This document shows, piece after piece, positions 12,186-23,939 of a stretch of 64,000 nucleotides of DNA. This stretch comes from Owenia fusiformis (Eukaryota; Annelida; Polychaeta; Sabellida; Oweniidae): positions 23,138,184 through 23,202,183 of the forward strand of contig CAIIXF020000012.1 in the NCBI GenBank assembly GCA_903813345.2, read 5' to 3'. The number at the start of each line of letters is the position of its first letter. Within the stretch, counting starts at the first letter, position 1. The translations under genes were made by a program, and so were the position numbers. The notes beneath the pieces were generated by a model. It saw only the letters and a list, made by a program, of their open reading frames with translations, was not told the DNA's origin and did not search any database.

Positions 12186-12487
12186 TTCTGGGGGCCTTGT
12201 TACTGTAGCCAATATTGGGAAAACGGTATTGGAGTTAATGCCCGGAAACGGCGAACAGACATAGGCCTACATACGGACAGAAACAGGAATATTGTTTTCC
12301 TGTAAAATTGGTCAGTGTCAAGGCAGGCTTTTTTTCTTTTGGTCGGTCTTTTACATAGTGGTCGGTCTTTTACATAGTGGTCGGTCTTTTACATATTTTT
12401 TCAAACCCTGTTTTGAGGCTACCTATGGAAAACACCGACCGGTCGGTGGTCGGTGGGGTCGGTCTTTTCCGTAAACCCGGTGGCCTG

Positions 12488-14294
12488 TCGATATAAGGTG
12501 CCTATCCCCGAAATATAAGGTACAGCTAGATACTATATGCCTTTCTCATCTGAAATCCCAAATAGTTGAAACACATTTATATGTACCCAAGTATATGTAC
12601 AGCTAACTGAAAGTCATATGACAGCTGAGGGTGACTGCTGTTGCAGCTTTTTACTTAAAAAAATGTTTTCTTTAGGATAAGCCACAATCACTGTTCAACA
12701 GTTTTCAGATGACTCTAACTGCAGTTAGCTTCATTCAAGATGGTTGCCGAAATTCTTTCGTTTCCGATAAACCTCCAATTTCAGCTAAGCTAAGTTGAAT
12801 CTGGATTCCAAATGTTTCTCCATATAAATTAATAAAACTACGATGGTAAATAACCACAAATAAATGCTCAAACAACTGCGATATTGGAGAATTTTAAGAA
12901 AATGGTTTCACTTAGAATGACTCTAACTGAAGTTGATAATTATGTTATGATGACTTAAATCATCAACTTCAGTTAGAATCTTAATTTAATTTTGCAGATC
13001 TGTTTCTATTGAAATGTACTCAATGGCAACAATATTTGGACTGGTGCCACAGGTTAATGATGATTCCACAGTACTGTCTTGTGTATGATCTCATGCCAAG
13101 CTCATGTGACCTATGTCAGCATGTCGTTATGACAACTGCCATGTAGCTTGTTGCTATGACAACTGTAACATACATTGTAATCTTCTTGGAAAGTCAGTTA
13201 TAAAAATAGCTGTGTTGATTTTTGCTTGATTTAATTTGTGGCAAATCAGGAATCTGGATAAGAACAACATAATGCAAAAATGAATTCGTTTCTCAACACA
13301 CTCTGTAACCAGATATCTGGAAGGCTAGAAGAATACAATGCCTCAGTTATTTTATTATTAATTGAATATTTAATGAAGTAATTATTAGTTTTAAATCGGA
13401 CTTATTTTGAGGCATTTTTGTTTTTATTTTTAGGTCCTGACAATCAATGTGTCTAAATGTCTAAATTAGCTTTTTATCTGAGACTCTTAAACACTGTCAA
13501 CATCCAGTATTGCATTTCCTGATAACCTAACCTATTAGTGGTGATTTACTTCAGACATAGGCCAACTTTGATTTTTGTACCAATAGGTTCCTATTAGTAC
13601 CTTTTATATACCTTGAGTTTATATCCTCAACTTCACTCTACATTTCCATGGGCGTAGTGCTATTTTTCTAAGTAGTACGCCGCCACCATGGGAACAAGAG
13701 TTGTAGTGGATCAAAAAATGAGTATTCAGGGGGGTCTGGCACGAAAATTTTGAAATTTGGTTGTATTTGGAGCGAATTTGCAACCATCTGGTACGCCTGT
13801 GCGAACCGGGCGCTACCCCCATGATTTCCACCCAGACCATTTATTTTGAGGCGTTTGATTGGATGTTTTAAACTGTTAAAGTACATGTACAGTAAAACCT
13901 AAAAGTGGAACACCTCCTGGATCCATAAGTTGAACACTTTTAATGTCACCCCCAAAAAGTGGTGACATATTGTAATGGTCTCCATTTTTTATGATGGCAG
14001 TTGGCAGTTGTTCTTGTCAGTTGGAAGTCCCTCAGCTAGTATAATATGTTCATAGTATGTCATATAGATTTATATCTTAGTAACACAAATATACTTGACC
14101 TTCCTGTTTTACTACTCCTTCATATCTGTTCTAATCTCTAAAAATTCTCAACTGAACTGAATGTAAAAATGGTTTTGTCCCCATTTTTGCCTTTTTGGCC
14201 TCATTTTCAAAAAGAAACATATATTTTGCCCCTTCCTCCTGTCAATTTCAAGAGCTGTCCCTTGATTAAGAGATGTGCAGAATTTGTTAAATAT
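12488..14294. other. Intergenic, no gene
   Basis: Holds the hairpin at 12912-12985, a more GC-rich patch at 13616-13870 that resembles an old TE piece, and a fragment of the GGTGACATATTGTAATGGTCTCC dispersed repeat at 13963. Overlapping 72-73 codon minus frames are not credible. Confidence 0.5.
12912..12985. repeat. Hairpin TCTAACTGAAGTTGAT
   Basis: TCTAACTGAAGTTGAT pairs with ATCAACTTCAGTTAGA around an 18-25 base loop. Likely a very small MITE or its end. Confidence 0.6.
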
Positions 14295-14425
14295 TCAAAT
14301 TTTCAAATTATTTACTGGGTGCAAATAATTTTCAACTGAGTGCATATAATTTGCAGCTGGGTGCAATTAACTAATTTTTTAATTATCTCTTAACTAGGTG
14401 GAAATGATTTTCTTCTGGGTGCAAT
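14295..14425. repeat. CTGGGTGCAAATAATTTTCA repeat: target site of the foldback
   Basis: Four to five degenerate units (TGGGTGCAAATAATTTTCAA, TGAGTGCATATAATTTGCAG and similar). The array resumes at 18749-18840 (CGAATGCAAATAATTTTCAC) right after the foldback, so the element landed inside the array. Confidence 0.75.
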
Positions 14426-15560
14426 AGTAGATATAAAATGTCAGGTTCTGGCTCGCCACGGGCCGCCACGGGCCCGGGGCTTTCAAAATCTCTGAGAGAT
14501 AAAGATGAGCAGGAGATATAGATGAGCAGGAGATAAATTAATTGAATGGGGATTAGGAGATAAATTAATTGGATGGGGCTTTCATCTTAAATGTGTAAAA
14601 ATGTTAGATGGGGCTTTCATCTTAAATGTGTAAAAATGTTAGATAAGATGCGCATGACATCATTGTTATCTTAAATGGGTGAGAAATGTATTTCTTGAAC
14701 TGAATGTCTTTAGTAAAGTTCAAAATAAATCCCTTTAATATTATTTTAAATTTGGTATAATCCATTAACAGTGTTTACAATTCTACTTTCAATATTAACC
14801 CAACATTGAAAAGAATCAGTAATCCTATTGAGCTGGTCAAACAAATACTGTTCGCATAAAAGGAAAGAGAACTGGATTTTTGGATTAAATATGTGTACAG
14901 ATGAAAAGGTTTATTTATTTAAGTCCTATATTGAATTGACCGTTGAAAAGGTTTATTTATTTAAGTCCTATACTGATCATACTACTCTACTTGATTTCAA
15001 CAATAATGGTCTTTTAATGTAATGATTGAATGTTGACATTTAATTATGTCATCACAATGTTAATCCTTCATATTCTAGAACATCTTTTGTTTAATGTGTT
15101 AATCTTTTTTTTCTAGAATAATCTAGAGTATATGACATCATCATTTCATGACTTAAGTTTCTTAAAAAATGCATGACATCATGCCCTAAAATAGAATTTG
15201 ACATCATTTTTACCATATAAAAATCTCCAAAAAGTGTGTGGACCATTTATGAACATTGTAGTAAACAACTGGTGATTTAGACATATCTGTATGCTTGTTT
15301 AAGGTAAGTCCTAAATATTTATATCATATTCTGTACATGATATTCAATAACACAACATCTAAATACAGTAGGATCATATATGTTCCAATTTCTTTGATAA
15401 GTTGTTATATATGAATTGTATTTTATGTAAATAATTTCATAGAAATTGAGGGAATTGTATTTTATGTAAATAATTTCATAGAAATTGAGGGTAAATAATT
15501 TAGAAGAAATTGAGAGAATTTAGCATTGTGACATGGTCGAATACTTTAATTATCATGTAC

Positions 15561-15768
15561 AAATATTCACTGATTTACAAGTATTGTTCACAAATGTTCA
15601 CTGATGTCCACCAATGTTCACAAATGTTCACTAGTATTGTTCACAAATGTTCACTGATGTTCACAAATGTTCACTAGTATTGTTCACAAATGTTCACTGA
15701 TGTTCACTAGTATTGTTCACAAATGTTCACTGATGTTCACAAATGTTCACTAGTATTGTTCACAAATG
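15561..15768. repeat. TGTTCAC minisatellite, left arm of the foldback
   Basis: Irregular array of CAAATGTTCACTGATGTTCA and CTAGTATTGTTCACAAATG units. The mirror copy in the right arm is at about 17406-17613. Confidence 0.85.
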
Positions 15769-15879
15769 GGATGGGCTTTCATGTTAGATGTGTAAAAAAT
15801 TATTAGATATGATGCGCATGACATCATAATTTGAGACGTGGGGCTTTCATTGTTTACTTTATTAACATTTATTTCATTA

Positions 15880-16497
15880 GTTAGCATTATCATAAGCATA
15901 TGTTAGCATCTGTTAGCATTACTTAGCATTATCATTAGCATATGTTAGCATCTGTTAGCATTACTTAGCATTATCATTAGCATATGTTAGCATCTGTTAG
16001 CATTACTTAGCATTACCATTAGCATATGTTAGCATATGTTAGCATTACTTAGCATTATCATTAGCATATGTTAGCATCTGTTAGCATTACTTAGCATTAT
16101 CATTAGCATATGTTAGCATCTGTTAGCATTATCATTAGCATCTGTTAGCATTACTTAGCATTATCATTAGCATATGTTAGCATCTGTTAGCATTACTTAG
16201 CATTATCATTAACATATGTTAGCATCTGTTAGCATTACTTAGCATTATCATTAGCATATGTTAGCATCTGTTAGCATTACTTAGCATTATCATTAGCATC
16301 TGTTAGCATTACTTAGCATTATCATTAGCATATGTTAGCATCTGTTAGCATTACTTAGCATTATCATTAGCATATGTTAGCATCTGTTAGCATTACTTAG
16401 CATTATCATTAGCATCTGTTAGCATTACTTAGCATTATCATTAGCATATGTTAGCATCTGTTAGCATTATCATTAGCATATGTTAGCATTATTTAGC
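15880..16497. repeat. TTAGCAT higher-order array, left arm
   Basis: Units TTAGCATATG, TTAGCATCTG, TTAGCATTAC and TTAGCATTATCA form a 42-bp higher-order repeat; some copies lack the ATATG unit (32 bp). The array is about 96 bp longer than its partner in the right arm, the main length difference found between the arms. Confidence 0.9.
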
Positions 16498-16576
16498 ATT
16501 AGTTTTACAAATGTTCACTGATGTTCACAAATGTTCACAAATGTTCACTGATGTTCACAAATGTTCACAAATGTTC

Positions 16577-16718
16577 ACAAATCCCCCTCCTCCTCCTCCT
16601 CCTCCTCCTCCTCATTCCCTCCTCATCCTCATCATTCCATCCTCCTCCCCATTCCCCCATCCTCATCCCCCATCCCCCTCCTCATTCCATCCTCTTCATT
16701 CCCTCCTCCTCCTCATTC
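16577..16718. repeat. CTC/CAT/CCC pyrimidine-rich spacer at the foldback centre
   Basis: (CTC)n followed by CCTCAT and CCCCAT words, almost pure pyrimidine apart from A. It is the only non-palindromic part of the element, with TTCACAAATG arrays converging on both sides. Confidence 0.85.
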
Positions 16719-16772
16719 CCTGTGAACATTTTTGAACATTTGTGAACATCAGTGAACATTTGTAAAACTAAT

Positions 16773-17296
16773 GCTAAATAATGCTAACATATGCTAATGA
16801 TAATGCTAAGTAATGCTAACAGATGCTAACATGTGCTAATGATAATGCTAAGTAATGCTAACATATGCTAATGATAATGCTAAGTAATGCTAACAGATGC
16901 TAACATATGCTAATGATAATGCTAAGTAATGCTAACAGATGCTAACATATGTTAATGATAATGCTAAGTAATGCTAACAGATGCTAACATATGCTAATGA
17001 TAATGCTAAGTAATGCTAACAGATGCTAATGATAATGCTAAGTAATGCTAACAGATGCTAACATATGCTAATGATAATGCTAAGTAATGCTAACAGATGC
17101 TAACATATGCTAATGATAATGCTAAGTAATGCTAACATATGCTAACATATGCTAATGATAATGCTAAGTAATGCTAACAGATGCTAACATATGCTAATGA
17201 TAATGCTAAGTAATGCTAACAGATGCTAACATATGCTAATGATAATGCTAAGTAATGCTAACAGATGCTAACATATGCTTATGATAATGCTAACTA
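16773..17296. repeat. ATGCTAA higher-order array, right arm
   Basis: Reverse complement of the left-arm TTAGCAT array, same 42-bp order, fewer units. Confidence 0.9.
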
Positions 17297-18759
17297 ATGA
17301 AATAAATGTTAATAAAGTAAACAATGAAAGCCCCACGTCTCAAATTATGATGTCATGCGCATCATATCTAATAATTTTTTACACATCTAACATGAAAGCC
17401 CATCCCATTTGTGAACAATACTAGTGAACATTTGTGAACATCAGTGAACATTTGTGAACAATACTAGTGAACATCAGTGAACATTTGTGAACAATACTAG
17501 TGAACATTTGTGAACATCAGTGAACATTTGTGAACAATACTAGTGAACATTTGTGAACATTGGTGGACATCAGTGAACATTTGTGAACAATACTTGTAAA
17601 TCAGTGAATATTTGTACATGATAATTAAAGTATTCGACCATGTCACAATGCTAAATTCTCTCAATTTCTTCTAAATTATTTACCCTCAATTTCTATGAAA
17701 TTATTTACATAAAATACAATTCCCTCAATTTCTATGAAATTATTTACATAAAATACAATTCATATATAACAACTTATCAAAGAAATTGGAACATATATGA
17801 TCCTACTGTATTTAGATGTTGTGTTATTGAATATCATGTACAGAATATGATATAAATATTTAGGACTTACCTTAAACAAGCATACAGATATGTCTAAATC
17901 ACCAGTTGTTTACTACAATGTTCATAAATGGTCCACACACTTTTTGGAGATTTTTATATGGTAAAAATGATGTCAAATTCTATTTTAGGGCATGATGTCA
18001 TGCATTTTTTAAGAAACTTAAGTCATGAAATGATGATGTCATATACTCTAGATTATTCTAGAAAAAAAAGATTAACACATTAAACAAAAGATGTTCTAGA
18101 ATATGAAGGATTAACATTGTGATGACATAATTAAATGTCAACATTCAATCATTACATTAAAAGACCATTATTGTTGAAATCAAGTAGAGTAGTATGATCA
18201 GTATAGGACTTAAATAAATAAACCTTTTCAACGGTCAATTCAATATAGGACTTAAATAAATAAACCTTTTCATCTGTACACATATTTAATCCAAAAATCC
18301 AGTTCTCTTTCCTTTTATGCGAACAGTATTTGTTTGACCAGCTCAATAGGATTACTGATTCTTTTCAATGTTGGGTTAATATTGAAAGTAGAATTGTAAA
18401 CACTGTTAATGGATTATACCAAATTTAAAATAATATTAAAGGGATTTATTTTGAACTTTACTAAAGACATTCAGTTCAAGAAATACATTTCTCACCCATT
18501 TAAGATAACAATGATGTCATGCGCATCTTATCTAACATTTTTACACATTTAAGATGAAAGCCCCATCTAACATTTTTACACATTTAAGATGAAAGCCCCA
18601 TCCAATTAATTTATCTCCTAATCCCCATTCAATTAATTTATCTCCTGCTCATCTATATCTCCTGCTCATCTTTATCTCTCAGAGATTTTGAAAGCCCCGG
18701 GCCCGTGGCGGCCCGTGGCGAGCCAGAACCTGACATTTTATATCTACTTGCAATTTTCA

Positions 18760-21700
18760 ACTGCCTAAAATAATTTAATCTGGATACAAAAAGTTTTCAA
18801 CCGAATGCAAATAATTTTCACCTGATTGCAAAATGATATTCATTTTTTCAACTGCTATTGTTGAGAGTAAATGCATGTAAAATTTTGGTGCACTTTTTAT
18901 TAAATATAGCTGGTATAACCTTTTACATTATATTTAGTAGAATGGTCCCATTTGTGACTATTATTAGGTGTTATGTCACATACTCCAGGGACTACTGAAC
19001 AAAATGTTATAGACTATCATATGAAAATCTCCCTTTTTCTCCTTTAGGAGAGCATCTTAATGGACCCTTAAAGGATCTTGTTCACCTGTTTTGATACTTG
19101 GTTTTAGATTTAAAGATTAGTAAAATGTGGAAAAGTAATTATTTAAATACTCATATGCTAAATTCTAATTCCATTGGGAAAATTTCTATTTTATTTAGCT
19201 TAGGGACCTTTGGTTACCTGCCAAAGCTACCTTTGAAAAACAACATGTTACACTTTAAGTTTGAATATCAATGAAACCATGGGAACAAAATTGTTTTTCT
19301 AAAAATGATAAGTTAATTATTGCTTGAAATATACCATTTTTGTAATTACTTGAATATACTTTTATCATCTTATCCAATAAGTTAAATTATTTTTGTATCT
19401 TTTTTGTCATTCATAAAAATAGGACCTGGTTTTGTACATTTTATGAGAGGGTCAAATTTCATTTTAAGAGAGGGATAAATTGGATAACAACATGTTATAT
19501 CATGAATGTACCTCAATTTAACATTCCAGTGGTAGAATTCAATTAAACGCATAAATTGTTAAGTAAGTTAGATAAAACATACAATTTCACATCCTATTTG
19601 ATAAATGAAAGCACTTGTTTTGCTTATAAAATGCTTCAAATTTCTCACTATTGTATTCTTAACTTGCACACCAAGTCAAAAGTCAGAACTGGTAGCTTTA
19701 TATATTACCTGTAATATAAATGATGTAAAATTAATATGAATGAAACATCAGTGGGAAAGTGTGTATGATGAGCATTTTTATGAACTTTTCATGATTATAA
19801 TTTCTAATGGTTAATGATGAATCATTGATTAATATTTGTTTACTTTTTGATGTAGATGTTTACACATTATTATAAAATACATATTTGCTATCAAAATATT
19901 TCGATCAAGTCAGACTGAATTGAAATGACATCTCTCTATTCTTTTGCTTTCAACTCCATGTATCTTTATTAAGCTGCCTCACTACTTGTCCACTTAAAAT
20001 ATCCTAGATTTGGCAATGTACATGTCTAATTCCAAATTTTACTGAGTCTGTACCTTAAATCTAACTTTGTCTGAGGGACGAATTCAATTCATCATTTTGT
20101 CAGAATTGATAAACTATTACATGCTATAAGAATGTTTGATGCATCAGATTCTGGAATTTAGCATGGTCAAAATGTTATTTTGTCCAAAAATATTGTTGTT
20201 GTTTTGGTTCAGGCCAGAGCAGGTTAAATTGTTTGAGGGATATATAAGACAAAAACATGTTGCATTGTACTTAACTATAATAGGTTCATTTGGGGACTTC
20301 TTCTGGCTGAGTGTCAGCTTTACATCCTTTAAGGCTGTTATGAGGTTAAACCTTCAGACATCTCATAGAGTATTGACTTTTTCACATGAAAACCAAGAAT
20401 TCACCTGAGATTTTCCTTTAATTGTCAATGTTGGAAAACCCTAACTTACACCATTGGTTCCAGCTCACTTGACCTTTTGCATTCGTTTGACTTTGCTTCT
20501 TAAAAGAGAGTTTCGTCTTCACTCTTTCAGTTTACAATACATCTCACCAAGTCAAACAGGGTTCGTCGTCGAAATATGGACAACTTTCTAAATATAAGGG
20601 TTCCTCTGATGTAATCTCATAGTTAATGAGCAAGCATTTAGCGCATTTTCCTTCCAGCTTGTTGATTGGTTGTAAACAGGTCAGCAGAGTAGGTTTTAAA
20701 AGATTTATCAACTGGGCTGTCACAGGCACCAGTCATGGGGGTAGAGCTGCTAAACTCAAATTAGGGTCTATACTAAGCTGAAGGAAGTATATAACTAGAA
20801 TCTGTGCATAGGGTAAGCTCACTTTCATGAGTTTCACCTCATTGTGTCATCAAACTAGAATAAGTACTCGTCTTGTAAGCCATTTTCCCTTTGGGGGCCT
20901 CAATACAATTTGATACAAAGTACTGTTTTGTTATCTGTAATCTGATGAACTGAAGGAATACTATCATCTCTGGAATCTAAATAGAAACAAGTAGAGTTGA
21001 GGCCATGTGGCGGGTCTGCTGTTAAATGGTCTGTTCTCCTGAAAATATTTGTTTTCGTTTAAGTTTTTTCATCAGGCATCTCATTCTCAAAATGGTTGAA
21101 TATTGAGAAAATTAGGCTTTTTGAAAAAATAAACTTTGATCTTTGAAAATATGGCCTAAACTTTCCTAATATAGCCCCAAATCTAAAACAAAAAAGTCTA
21201 AAATTATTTTCAAAAACTTTACTCAATTTTCAGATCTGTCTGTGAACCTGATATATCCCTTTATATGTATTTTAACCCATCACAAGTACCAGGTTAATAT
21301 CTCTTCATGTCTTAGTCTAGAAGTGAGTTGCAAAAAGAAATATGTGATATGAATAATGAATTAAACCAGTTAAATGAGAATAAGGGCCATCTTGATCTAC
21401 CAAGGTATGACTGAAAGAATACTCTGGTTTAACAGTGTGAATAAGGGCGGAGTAGTGGAATACAAGGGTTCCATAGAATTCTATTTCTTCATAGAGTATA
21501 CTCTGGAGAATCAATTACCTGGTGTTCATGTCAACTTGTCTCTAAGTCTAATTGACTAATTGAAAATGATCAACACTGTGTATGTTAAATTAATAAACTT
21601 GATAAAATCATATCTCTTGGTGTAGAAAGGTGGAAATTGGTGGATCAATTCCTTATATTCTTTGTAACTTATTTTCTGAGTCTAATTTTAAGTGATCACA

Positions 21701-21903
21701 TCTCCATTCATTAATAACTTCATTTCACATCAAATAAAATCAAGATATAATGTTTCAAATGTTGAAATGTTGACTTTTTTGAATCAATTAATAGATGTTC
21801 TCAAAGGTTTAAGTTACACAAAAGTCTATTTCAGTAGATGTACAGACTAAACCTGTATAGAAAAACTAACATGAATAATGTATGTAATAATAAAAGTAAC
21901 ATA
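18760..21903. other. AT-rich intergenic, nothing recognised
   Basis: After the short continuation of the TGCAAATAATTTTCA repeat to about 18840, no repeat, RNA or coding exon could be supported. The 90-codon + frame at 20136-20408 has no domain and poor composition. Confidence 0.5.
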
Positions 21904-21910
21904 TTGTGAA

Positions 21911-22337
21911 TCGAACTCCCATGCAGTGTCTCGGTATAGACACTGCGGCGGGCAGATTATGGAATCCCCAAAATTTGGGGAAGATAGTCCCCCTTTTTGT
22001 CACAGATGTACTTGATTTTCATACAACTTATAAAATATATGTTTTTTTATGTTCACCAATCATTATTTTGTCAAAATATTTCAAAATTATTGAAATATGA
22101 GAAGAAATTACCGCGGAAGGAATTCTGAGTAAAAGTTTTGTTGATAATAGTTTACCGCACGTGTTGTTTATTGGTTAATACGCGCAATTCAACCAATGAA
22201 ATTGTCTAAATTTTACAATCACGCGACCTGAGCATGGGACTAGAACCAATCACGTCAGTTGTTTATCACGAAGTTACCATGCTTACGGTGAGATACCTGC
22301 CCGCCGCAGTGATATTATCACTGCACGGGAGTTCGAC
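21911..22337. mobile_element. Small TIR element with hairpin ends, TSD TTGTGAA(T)
   Basis: Ends TCGAACTCCCATGCAGTG and (reverse complement) GTCGAACTCCCGTGCAGTG, each followed by a small hairpin (CAGTGTC/GACACTG; CAGTGATA/TATCACTG) and GCGGCGGGCAG. TTGTGAA at 21904-21910 and 22338-22344 forms a 7- or 8-bp target duplication. Non-coding, about 427 bp. hAT- or Mutator-like by TSD length. Confidence 0.78.
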
Positions 22338-22345
22338 TTGTGAAT

Positions 22346-23939
22346 GAATGTTGTGATCCTTAACTTGAATATGTCTGTCTTGAATGTTAAATAGATAAGG
22401 TGAGAAAAGTGTCAAAATATGATAAGTACAGTAGAACTTGTATATGTAACATGTCTGTAGTATGAAAAATACAGCAAATCCTTACTGCAGTAAATCTATA
22501 TATACCCCCCCCCCCTGGGATCTACTTTGGTCTGATGATGGAGTTTGTTGAATTGATGAAGATTGATGAGAATTGACAAAATAATGGTGTCCTTTCAATA
22601 TGGTCTTGTTATGTCACTGTGAGATATCTTAAGATTCCCAATGTCTGAAGTTTTCAAACAGTATCAATTATGTTTGCGAGAGCCTTGGAAAATGATTGAA
22701 ATTGCATACTGGGACAAGAGTTAAACATTTGTAAAGGTTCCTAGTTCTAGGTCTCTTTGGGACAAGACTTAGCATAAAAAATGCTCATTATGAGCTGATA
22801 AACTGCAAGATATTCACACTAGAATCAAATGTCATGATCCCTCAAGATTAGGGAACTATCTATCACTATTAGGTGCCCAGGGTAGAACCTCAGTTTACTC
22901 TACTCTCTCATCTAATTTGGATAAATATTATTATAGACTTGGTTCAAGACTCTTCCTATATTTAGACCATACCATTCTTTCAAAACACAGTGGTATTTAG
23001 TCCCCCTTGTTCACATACATAAAAAGTAACAATATGAACGTGTGTGATAAGATGCCTGATGCAACTATACATTGAGACTCCTTGAAAGGACCATTTAATT
23101 CCATTCTACTCAATTCTTTAAACTAACACCAGAAACCTTCAAATTCTTTCAGGTTTTTCTATAATTGAATTTTATGAACTTTTATTATAGAATTCTTTTG
23201 AAAAGGCAGGAAGATCAGGCCTCCTTGACTTGGTTATATTTGTAGTCACTGGATAAAATTTCATTCCAACCCTGCCCATTCCTTGTCAGTATGAGCAAAT
23301 AAGGAGAAATTGGCAATTAATGTAGTAAATAGAAATAGACTCAAAACTTAAGATGATATACAAAAAACGGTCAAGTCTCTTTATTTATTTTTGGAGATGA
23401 AATCGATATGCAAATCAAACATTTGTAGATTGAATTTAATTCTTGGGACTATTTGCAAGGTAAATATTTCATATATAAATGGTCACAAATCCTGATCCTA
23501 AAAGTGTGTATAAAATAGCATGTAAAATTGCTAGTTTTGTGACGCATTATTGAAGGCCTCTAATCTGCAATAAGCCTTTATATTTTTATTACCCTTAAAT
23601 GAAAATGGCATGGTTAGTGAAATGAATGGTTTCAAGAATATGAAAAATATGGGAATCTGTAAGTACCAAAAAGATTGCATTGTGATCCCTCAAGGTACAT
23701 GTATTTCACATATTATTAGAAAGAGTAACCCCTGAATGATGAAAATGTCATAAACCTGTATTTGAAGTGCATTAATTGTTTTAAAATCTCAAGAATGACC
23801 AGGTGTGGTTTAAAAAAGTTGTAAAGTTCATTTTATTACTTCACATCTTAGCCTTAGAGCACATATCAGAGGTGTTTTGTATATTTATCTCTTTTAAAGT
23901 TTTGTAAACAATATAAGTAACAACCATTTAAGTAAGTAG
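22346..23939. other. AT-rich intergenic, nothing recognised
   Basis: A poly-C run at 22506-22515 is the only visible pattern. Confidence 0.5.

Larger units (their letters stand above)
10888..12478. mobile_element. Mutator-like TIR element, 9-bp TSD GGTGGCCTG, with nested insertions
   Basis: Ends GGGTTTGCAGAAAAGACCGACC and (reverse complement) GGGTTTACGGAAAAGACC form TIRs, flanked by GGTGGCCTG at 10879-10887 and 12479-12487. A 9-bp TSD is the hallmark of Mutator-like elements. The right part has three GGTCGGTCTTTTACATA units (12340-12398). The inside holds a partial copy of the TA-flanked MITE seen whole at 46932-47736, itself split by another insertion (about 11120-11842). Confidence 0.8.
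14426..18748. mobile_element. 4.3-kb foldback (long inverted repeat) transposon, non-coding
   Basis: Terminal inverted repeats beginning AGTAGATATAAAATGTCAGG run inward for about 2.0-2.1 kb per arm. The sequence pairs about axis 16587 with no net indel for at least the outer 1.4 kb (14426/18748 and 15852/17322 have identical coordinate sums), and every stretch I compared was identical. Flanked by direct repeat TGCAAT (14420-14425 and 18749-18754), a 6-bp target duplication. From the outside in, each arm has a unique zone, a TGTTCAC minisatellite and a TTAGCAT array; the centre is a CTC/CAT-rich tract. No transposase frame; only the same 64-codon chance ORF in each arm (14828-15022 and 18152-18346). 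Confidence 0.9.

Noticed and set aside
14828-15022. 64-codon frame, identical on the minus strand at 18152-18346
   Set aside because: It is duplicated only because it lies in both arms of the palindrome; no transposase motifs.
16511-16745. Pro- and Leu-rich frames across the CTC tract
   Set aside because: Translation of a simple repeat at the centre of the foldback.
15880-17296. Regularly spaced TTAGCAT repeats as a CRISPR-like array
   Set aside because: Units are contiguous variants of one another with no unique spacers, in a eukaryotic foldback element.
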